From Trichopria drosophilae (Eukaryota > Arthropoda > Insecta > Hymenoptera > Diapriidae): a DNA stretch of 64,000 bases. This document shows, piece by piece, positions 56,601 to 64,000 of the stretch (positions within the stretch are counted from its first letter, which is position 1; every line of letters starts with the position of its first letter). The stretch covers positions 82,236,001 through 82,300,000 of the forward strand of contig CM059583.1 in the NCBI GenBank assembly GCA_030407085.1. The letters are read 5' to 3'. The notes beneath the pieces were generated by a model. It was not told the DNA's origin, made no database searches, and saw only the letters and a program-made list of their open reading frames with translations. A program made the position numbers and the translations under genes.

Positions 56601-58068
56601 AAAGATGGGACACCCCCTCTCTTCCTTCCTTAAAAAAATCAAATTAAATTCAATTCTTAATGAATCGGTTTGTACATTAAATTTAATGTACGTGCATAAT
56701 ACATTAAAGGAAACTATTAACTGCTTCCAATACATGATCATTAAATTTCATGAAGAAATCTCTAACAGTGTACAGCGATGGGTTTTCGGGATCGCTGATC
56801 ACGAATTTAAGAAGAATTTTATGGTAGAGCGTCTTTAGTGGGGCAATAATGCCCTACTGGAGGTAAAGTTTTAAACATTTTTGATGATCTCTGGAAACAT
56901 TCTCATAATTACAACTCTAGATTCAGTTAATTATAGCTACAATAATTTAATGTCAATAAATCATTTTCGATTAGCGACATCAAAAGTATAGGTTCGCATT
57001 AAAAAAAAGTTGACATTCAAATGACCTCGAGCGAGAGGTCCAAGCTCAAATCCAAGGTCATCACTGGATTCCTCGTTGAATGTTACATAAAACCTGACTT
57101 TAATATTTTTTTTTAACACCTACCTCTGAGATTTTCCGGGGTTTCCATATATTTTCTTCACCTGTATATAACACTAGTCAACAAAGGGTATCCTCGATTT
57201 TAAGAGGTGAGATGCCCTCAATTTCTTTTTTTTTTATGTGAAAATACGTTTCTATGGGTCCAAAAATAAGGTTAACCCGGGTTAAGGTTTTACCTTTTAT
57301 TTTTTCACCAGCGTTATAATAACCACATTAATTTGAAAAAAATCATGAGTATACTACATACAACTGTTTTTAAGGGAGATTTTTTTTAAATTAATTGGTG
57401 GTTAACATAATCTCAAAAAAAATATATTTAAAATTTATTACGTGGTTTTGACTATGTTCCAAAAGAGGTACGGAAAATTTTATTTTTTTATCTTGTAGAG
57501 CAGAAAAAATACAACTTTCATGTATTTTTGTAGATTTTTCCTGTCGGTGCGCCATGTAGAAAAATTCAAAAAACGGTTATTTTATCGTTTTCGGTCGTTT
57601 TTTGATGTTTTCTAACTAACTATTGCTATTTTTAAATACATTAATGTTTTTTTCTGAATTCTAGGTGGGAAATACGTTAAAAACATGCATTACATTTGAA
57701 AAAAGAAAAAACTTCTGCGGTGATTGTGCTGAAAAATCTGTTAGTTTGTGTATTGAACAAATGTAATGAATTTCAATAAATTCTTTTATTCATAAAAGTA
57801 TACACGGTGTGGGAGTTCCAATCTATGTTCTATTGCAGAAATATTTTATTTTTATGTTAAAATCTTATTATTATTTTAAAAGAAGTCAATAATCGTAAGA
57901 ATATACTATAACATATATGATTCTATACTAAAACTTCTATGTAAGTTAAAATAAATTAATACCTTATAGGATTGCTTTATTTACATTTAATGAAATTAAA
58001 TTTTCCCATTATACATAATATAAGTATTTTTAATCATTAGTTTAATGAAATTACCATTTACTGAAAAA
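56601..58068. other. AT-rich DNA, no gene recognised
   Basis: It shows runs of T and A and a few CAAGGTCA-like patches near 57040, as in the nearby mariner ends. No supported coding region. Confidence 0.4.
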
Positions 58069-58327
58069 ATCGAGCGGTGGGTGGGGAAGGTTACCAAAAT
58101 GAGGAGCCGCGAAGTTCGTTTGGATGTCCTTCCGCGACTGACTCCTTCGATGCCGCCTCGATTCGAGAGCGCAGCGAAGTTCGTCATCGCATTTATTTCT
58201 AACCGTGGGATTATGCTGAGCTTGCATTCTTGACTTCTATGTGAAGTCGAAAGCCGTGCATATTCTCACGGTGGACTTTGAAAATTACATTGATATTTAA
58301 GGAGACTACGATCTACCGATCGTAACA
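58069..58327 (-). repeat. LTR (3'), left copy
   Basis: It ends in GATCGTAACA. Its outer ~28 bases, present in the other LTR, are missing. Confidence 0.88.
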
Positions 58328-58604
58328 CTCCCCCATTTTGAAAAAACGGCGTTCCACCGCCGAAAAATACAATTTTCATGAGCTTCATTTACAATGAAGT
58401 ATATAAATATATATAATATTTGTATGTATATGTCCAAATTGTGTGTTAGATTTATGCTAACTCGCGCACTTTGGCACTTTGTTTATCTATATACACATCG
58501 AAACGGCGCACAAACACAACCTGATCCTCTGTCGGGTGTTCGGTAAAGATGGGGAACCCGTTGGTTCCGAAGGTTTAGGACTCGGGCCCGTTGTTTAAAT
58601 TCAG

Positions 58605-60154
58605 TCATTTGCGATTATCTCCGTTGCGTCTATCTCCACCTTTTTCACTTTCGTAGTTCCTTGGAGAGGGGTAGGCCGGAGCATCTCGAATTCTCGGCTT
58701 ACTTCCTTGCCCGTTGGTGGAATGGAAAGAGGAGAAGCGATTACTTTTCCTCTCCTCGCCTTGCGCACTCGGAGGTGGCTCAAGCAGAGGCCTGTAAAAT
58801 GCCCTATGTTTCATTTCCATTTTTGGAACTTTTTCAAATTTTATTTTCAGTCGTGTTTTTCTTATTAAGTTCGATCACTGATTTCACTGATAATGTCTCT
58901 TCGGGTTCTACTTTATTCTCTTTGTATTCTGACACTGATTTTTCTTTTTCGAATTCCTCCACTAATTTCACTGATTTTTTCTCTCCGAGTTTAATCACTG
59001 TGTTTTTCTCATTATCTTCTTCATTATTTATTATTTTCGTCACTGTTTTCGTTTTTAAACTTTTTCCAATTAATGTTCTCACTCTGTCAATCTTATCTTC
59101 AGTAAGATTTATCACTTTTTGCTTTTTGTCATTTTTTAATTTTCCGGTCACTATTTACACTATATCTTGACTGTCTTGGTTGTTTGGTAATTCGTCGAAG
59201 TTACTTTTTAATAAAGACTTTTGGATGTCTTCACCCGTTTTATCCCAAACTTGTTCTACATTAATTTTTTCGCTTTTATGCACTTTGGACGGTCCTTGGT
59301 TTTGATTTGCACACTTCACAATTTTCGATATCTTCGTTTTCTTGTACCTTTACTTTTATATTCTATACTTTTCCTTCGAGTTGAGTAGGATTACCGATGA
59401 GACTTTTAACAGTGTTTCCAACAAGGATGGCATGATTTTTGGCAAGATTTCCAACATTATTTCCGGGTAACTGAGTAGGGACATTTGTCGAGGTTTCCAA
59501 TTTTTCTGAAAACTTCATATTTTCAGGAATTTCGAGTTTGTTTATTGTTGCAGCGGATCGGTACTGGCTTTTATTGGCACTTACGTGGATCGGCTTCTGC
59601 GGCGTCTGTACTCGCGCTCTGTATGTTTGCGTGGGTACTTCCACGTCTTCTTCCGGCGAAGATTCAACCGGGCCTTTTTGGAACTTATATCCTCGTTGAT
59701 TTCTTGTCCCTTCTACCTCGTCATTGTACTCGGAAGGATTGTTGTCGGGTTCTTCGCTGTCCGTTTCAATGTCGGTCCATTCATCGGAGTCGCTGTCAAC
59801 TATTTCGTCCTCATTTTCAGTAGATTGTTTTATCACTTTATGGATTTCATTATCTTGTGTTCTCACTACATTGAACGTGCCGGTAGACTCACTTGTCCGT
59901 TGGACCTCTTCCTCATCGGTGAAGTATTCAACGTCTGCCTCATTTCCGTCGAATTCACTGTCATCGTAGTCACATTCACTTCTTTCCTCGTCCATAAATT
60001 CTTTGTCGCTATTTGAGTACTCGTTCTCACTGATCTCTGCTTCTTCATCATAGAATTCGTATTCGGTAGCAGGATCAATATTGCTTGCATACCATTGAAG
60101 TCCATAATCCTGATCCATAATTTCTAACCAATCTTCAATATGGAAGCTATCCAT
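58605..60154 (-). pseudogene. Highly charged internal protein of the LTR element
   Basis: The frame at 59363-60154 encodes 263 residues rich in Glu and Asp (DEEAEISENEYSNSDKEF, VDSDSDEWTDIETDSEE). Frames at 58834-59151 and 58605-58820 continue in the same style (Lys/Glu-rich, KKSVKLVEEFEKEKS) but in other frames, so the region is broken or made of several exons. There is no conserved domain. It replaces pol in position, and its function is unknown. Confidence 0.55.
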
Positions 60155-60183
60155 CGTTATTGCATATACGGCTTCTTTACCTT

Positions 60184-60237
60184 TTAGTTTTGGCCGTAGT
60201 GCCCATTTGAGTAAAGTCCATTTATTTCTCGGAAGTA

Positions 60238-60271
<34 letters not shown>

Positions 60272-60426
60272 GATAGATATTTTCGTATCTGAGATGCAAA
60301 TAATGGATAATCGCGATTGTCTCCGTAGAATTCCGGGATTAGATCGACGATCTCCTGAAATGATAGCTTTTGCTTCATTGTTGTTTCGGAAGTGTTATAT
60401 CCTTTGGCTTCTTTTCCCCACTGCAC
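60184..60426 (-). pseudogene. Gag-like N terminus with poly-Ile expansion
   Basis: The frame reads LSFQEIVDLIPEFYGDNRDY, then FASQIRKYLS, which is like the opening of insect LTR-element gag proteins (IPEF.GD...F). It is then interrupted by about ten Ile codons from the TAA/TTA microsatellite at 60238-60272. Confidence 0.6.
60238..60272. repeat. (TTA)n microsatellite
   Basis: About eleven TTA steps inside the LTR element. Confidence 0.95.
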
Positions 60427-60592
60427 TTACTTGCGATTTGCTGTTCGGGATACGCCCACACAAAGTTGAGACCCCTCGGTAGCGTCATGAGGGGGGTTCG
60501 GTAACTCCGCGTGAAGGGGATGATACCCCACACGATTTAATTTATTGTAAAAAAAATCGCGAGCGGAATCCCGACGCTGCCACCAATTTATA

Positions 60593-60878
60593 TGTTACGA
60601 ACACGCGGTTCGTAACAGCGCGAGCGGTGGGTGGGGAAGGTTACCAAAAATGAGGAGCCGCGAAGTTCGTTTGGATGTCCTTCCGCGACTGACTCCTTCG
60701 ACGACGCCTCGATTCGAGAGAGCAGCGAAGTTCGTTATCGCATTTATTTCTAACCGTGGGATTATGCTGAGCTTGCACTCTTGACTTCTATGTGAAGTCG
60801 CAAGCCGTGCATATTCTCACGGTGGACTTTGAGAATTACATTTATATTTAAGGAGACTACGATCTACCGATCGTAACA
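60593..60878 (-). repeat. LTR (5'), right copy
   Basis: 286 bp, beginning TGTTACGAACACG and ending GATCGTAACA, so TG...CA with a TGTTACGA...TCGTAACA terminal inverted repeat. Confidence 0.9.
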
Positions 60879-61241
60879 CAGACAAAACGTGTGTGATCTG
60901 TATTCTCCTCAGTGTTCCTCTGTGTTCCTCAGCACCTCGTTACGAAGTATCTTGTTCAGGAGACGCTGGAATGTAAACAACTGCGAGTATGTAAACAAGA
61001 GAACAAGAAGGCACTGGGTTGACGAAGGTATGTACGTGTAATTATTTAAAATTTTGCTATTTCTGCACACGCAACGAATATTTTTTGCTGAAATAACAAA
61101 GCAAAGGACAGAATAGGTAGAACAAAAGCGTGAATTTTTTATATAAATTCGTATATAAAAATAATGCATGATTAACATTTTTTGAAGCAATTCCTGGCGT
61201 TTTGAGTATGGAATGTACTAGAAATATTTTACAGAATTAAA
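60879..61241. other. Non-coding flank
   Basis: No recognised feature. Confidence 0.4.
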
Positions 61242-61245
61242 TTAA

Positions 61246-62814
61246 CCCCTTGAGTCACGCATTTTTCCTTTTGTCCAATTTGGCTGAAAATTGTTACTCG
61301 GCATTTTTTTGGGGTCTCTGATTACCAATCCAAGGTTAGACTTGTGAAATTCAAAATGGCGCATCCAATATAGAGAAAAAAATTTCAAATATAATTCTAT
61401 TTGGACAAAATTTGTTATTCGCGCGTTTTCGGAGTCGCTGATTATGAATCCGAAGTTATTGTTTTGAAATTCAATATGACAGACAAAAATTTAAGCTCTA
61501 ATTCTATATGGACAAAATTTGTTACTCGAGGATTTTTACTGCGGCTGATTAAGTATCCGAATTAGTTTTAAAAATCTCAAATCGAATATAACATGTGCAC
61601 ATTGTAAAATATTACACTATTTGAACGATATCCGGTATTCCGGCAAATGTCAGGTAGCTGATCGTAAATGCAATGTTACCCGCGTAGAAAAATATATGTG
61701 TGAAGAATTATGTAAAAATTGAAGCTAATTAAATGCCACATATATATAATAATAATTCTAATATGTCATCATTCGCCGATCGTTTATAAGCATTTATTAT
61801 AAGGAAAAACACAGGAAATTGAAACAATTTAGATTAATGGTCATAAATGAATTATTAGTAAATAGTGCGTCCATAAAAAAATGTTGAAAACCTTTAAGAA
61901 GAGGAATGAGTTGTTGGAAACCTCAAGTTTCGCTAGAAAAACGACAAGCAAATGCAGAAGACTTATCTATAATGTTACCGAATAAAATGAGAAGGAGATG
62001 TGCTCAATGTAGCACTAAAATTAATGAATACAGAACACAATGTATGTGCAAAGTTTTCAATTTTCCGTTGTATGACGTTAAAAAAAAACTGTTTTATTGC
62101 ATATCATAAATAAATAAATCTTAGTATTATTACATTTAGATATCAAAAAAAAATTTTTTTAATTTTTTAAATTTAAAAATGTTAAAACTAAAAAAACTAC
62201 AATAAAATATAAAAGGGACTTAAAATCGGACTGAGGAACTTCTACATAGTGAGTCTTGGATGCCCTGGAAGCTTCTATGAAGTAACGAATCCTAGCCCTT
62301 AGCCTCTTTTCCAACGTGTAATCCGAATTAAATATTTCATAAATTTTGTCTAGAGTTACATTTACCATTTTTGCCGCCATTTTGAATTTCGCAAATGTAA
62401 CCTCGGATTCGTAATCAGCGACCCCGAAAACGCTCGAGTATCAAATTTCGTCCAAATACACTTATATTTAAAATTTTAATCCGCCATTTTGAATTTAAAA
62501 AAACTAACCCTGCATTCGTCAGCGATACCAAAAATTTCTATGAAAAAATTGTCAGAAAAAAATAATGGGAGGTTTTCTTAAAACTGCATTTATTCGAGAA
62601 AAAACTCATATTTTTAACTTGTTTTGTTAATAACAATTATATTAGCAATAAAGGGGAAACAATTTTTTTTTACTGATTATTAGGGTCTATATGCGTAACA
62701 GAAAAAGATTTGATATAAAAAAGGATCTTAGATTTCACGAGAAAAAACATCAAAATCTATGTAAATGTAAGTGGGACAACGTCTGTCCCACTGAGATGCA
62801 AAGGGGTCAAAGGG
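61246..62814 (+). mobile_element. piggyBac-like element, internally deleted
   Basis: TTAA stands on both sides (61242-61245 and 62815-62818), the invariant piggyBac target. The ends are CCCCTTGAGTC and the complement of CCCTTTGACCC. Subterminal sequence is also inverted (CAAAATGGCG and CCATTTTGAATTTC patches). Only the tail of a transposase remains (61906-62109). Confidence 0.75.
61906..62109 (+). pseudogene. piggyBac transposase C-terminal Cys-rich domain remnant
   Basis: The frame holds MRRRCAQCSTKINEYRTQCM, then a CxCK step, matching the start of the C-terminal cysteine-rich zinc domain of piggyBac transposases. The expected last cysteines and His are not readable, and the catalytic DDD core is absent. 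Confidence 0.6.
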
Positions 62815-62818
62815 TTAA

Positions 62819-63067
62819 TAAAGATACTATCTAACGATACACATGTCTATTGCAGTCGATTGTTGATACGTAGCCATGGTTCCACCGACAGGTTTTGTTT
62901 AACACGAAATAGTCCAGCTTGTTGGATTCGATGCCCTTTACCATAAGAAACTATTGTAGTAATAAGTGTAGCTGGTAACAGCTTAGCGAACTTGGTGTTT
63001 TGACAGCACTTCTACGAAATCCTTGCTGGAAAAAAATTGAATTTTTGATGGTCCTGAAAAATTACTG
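62819..63067. other. Non-coding DNA
   Basis: No recognised feature between the piggyBac relic and the gypsy LTR. Confidence 0.4.
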
Positions 63068-63304
63068 TGTTGTATCCGGGTTTGCATGGGGTATAAATGA
63101 GGTATACGAACACAGCATTTATAATTTACACTTTAGATTGTTTATTAACAATTGGATGTGATAGCGCATTGCCAGCATGGCACATGTGCTCGCTACGCTC
63201 GCTCATTCCGTACTACTCATCACGCGTGCGCTCCACACTCACGCACACTCACTCACACACACTCCCGCGTACATGCGTACGGAGCAAAAGGCTCTCGCCC
63301 AACA
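63068..63304 (-). repeat. Gypsy 3' LTR (right-hand element)
   Basis: It begins TGTTGTATCC and ends GCCCAACA, giving TGTTG...CAACA ends. It is followed by CTTCCCCTC, the complement of a polypurine tract, just below the pol frame. The partner LTR is outside the window, so the boundary is inferred. Confidence 0.55.
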
Positions 63305-63329
63305 CTTCCCCTCGTAAATGAATGCAATC

Positions 63330-64000
63330 TTACTTCTTCTTCCGGGGTTTGAATGTAGGTTCGTAACGTGTGGGCTGCGTAGTGACTCTCTTTGGTCTTT
63401 CGCGAACGGCAACAGTCGGTGCAATATTCTGCGGGGGGTTTTCTGCAGTTGGCTTATTAGCATTTGGACGAATGTCCTTGTGTATTGATGGTCTAACACC
63501 ACGACCTCTCCCCCTTGGAGTTGTATCGGTACTCGTGCCTTCTGAGTAAGAACGTGTGCGTAATACATTTCTTTCGGCGTTATTTGGTCGAGTGTCTTTA
63601 ACTAATATAAGTTCATTCGGCGGGATGCAGGAATCACTTTCGTCTTCACTCTGAAGAGATTTTTTATAATCACTATCAATTCCGTCGGCAATTATTTGAT
63701 TAACATGTCGCATCCAAATCTTCCCTTCATTTAATAGAATTTCGTAATGTAATTTTCCTAGAATTTTTGTTATTTTTCCATGTTTCCACCTACATTTTCC
63801 GACATAATTACGAGCTAGTACTCTTTGGTTCAAATTGAATGACTTAACTTTAATGTGGTCGTTTACACTGAAAGTTTTAACTGAATTTACTATAGGTCTC
63901 AACAGATCTAATCTACTTCTAATATCTCTACCTAAGAAAAGTTTGGCAGGGGTTTCGTTAGTTTGACGATGCGGCATGTTTCTGTATTGTCCTAAAATAC
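63330..64000 (-). CDS. Ty3/gypsy integrase C terminus (partial)
   Basis: The frame is open to the window edge (ILGQYRNMPHRQTNETPAKL). It shows the integrase C-terminal hallmarks: PHRQTNETPAKLFLGR, then SRLDLLRP, and a chromo-like fold region (LNQRVLARNY, KWHG-like WKHGKITKIL, HYEILL, WMRHVNQI), followed by a basic, Pro-rich tail. The Met at 63977 is not the real start, since the protein continues beyond the window. No break is visible in this part. Confidence 0.85.
   Translation of the reverse strand, partial: ILGQYRNMPHRQTNETPAKLFLGRDIRSRLDLLRPIVNSVKTFSVNDHIKVKSFNLNQRVLARNYVGKCRWKHGKITKILGKLHYEILLNEGKIWMRHVNQIIADGIDSDYKKSLQSEDESDSCIPPNELILVKDTRPNNAERNVLRTRSYSEGTSTDTTPRGRGRGVRPSIHKDIRPNANKPTAENPPQNIAPTVAVRERPKRVTTQPTRYEPTFKPRKKK

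Larger units (their letters stand above)
58069..60878 (-). mobile_element. LTR retrotransposon with gag-like part, no pol
   Basis: LTRs at 58069-58327 and 60593-60878 are about 93-95% identical. Next to the left LTR is CTCCCCCATTTT, the complement of a polypurine tract. Next to the right LTR, on the minus strand, is TTGGTGGCAGCG, the position of a primer site; the tRNA was not identified. The interior is only about 2.3 kb and encodes a gag-like start and an acidic protein, but no protease, RT or integrase. This is the plan of a non-autonomous gag-bearing LTR element. Confidence 0.82.

Noticed and set aside
56256..56741. Frames in the GATC decamer array
   Set aside because: Simple-sequence artefacts (Phe-Asp-Leu-Phe repeats).

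Overview
This is eukaryotic DNA: AT-rich, intron-containing, and made mostly of transposable elements. The mix (R1- and R4/Dong-type LINEs, Copia and Ty3/gypsy elements, DD41D mariners, a Penelope relic, a piggyBac relic, foldback and MITE elements) together with a TopBP1-like host gene points to an insect. I would guess a hymenopteran such as an ant, but the species is inference and no prokaryotic feature is present.

Host genes are a minor part. The clearest is at 14123-14641 (+): two exons with good splice sites, a stop and a poly(A) signal, reading as the C-terminal BRCT end of a TopBP1/Mus101-like protein. A second possible terminal exon of unknown identity lies at 43530-43675 (+).

Layout. 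1-3.9 kb: a decayed R4-like fragment, an inverted repeat and a GC-rich repeat block. 3.95-6.5 kb (-): a 5'-truncated R1-clade LINE with a 13-bp target duplication at the edge of a long (TG)n tract. 8.8-12.7 kb (-): an R4/Dong-type LINE with one intact 1138-residue ORF, next to a TTA/TAA microsatellite. 14.1-14.7 kb: the TopBP1-like exons. 15.1-19.2 kb (+): a DNA transposon with 25-bp terminal inverted repeats and a broken transposase carrying a GHGK/DGIGG signature. 19.2-20.85 kb (+): a Penelope relic with a GIY-YIG domain and a candidate hammerhead ribozyme. 20.97-23.62 kb (+): an intact DD41D mariner. 24.27-29.07 kb (-): a Copia element with LTRs, an initiator-Met-tRNA primer site and 5-bp target duplications. 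29.13-29.60 kb: a tRNA-headed SINE with a 15-bp target duplication. 29.98-31.14 kb: a foldback element with two 503-bp arms. 32.88-33.04 kb: a 163-bp MITE at the edge of a CsRn1-like gypsy element (33.05-36.77 kb, -). 39.27-43.30 kb (+): an APE-type LINE with an 18-bp target duplication. 43.70-44.62 kb: a TA-flanked MITE. 46.0-50.1 kb: a rearranged, partly inverted, near-identical second copy of the 21-24.5 kb locus. 50.1-55.8 kb: further DD41D mariners, one with an intact ORF. 56.0-56.6 kb: a GATC-rich decamer array that flips strand. 58.07-60.88 kb (-): an LTR element with a gag-like part but no pol. 61.25-62.81 kb: a piggyBac relic. 63.07-64.0 kb (-): the 3' end of a gypsy element that runs off the window.

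No CRISPR, operon or rRNA was seen. The pieces do not form one pathway. What stands out is nested and duplicated mobile DNA, with several insertions dated relative to each other by intact target duplications.
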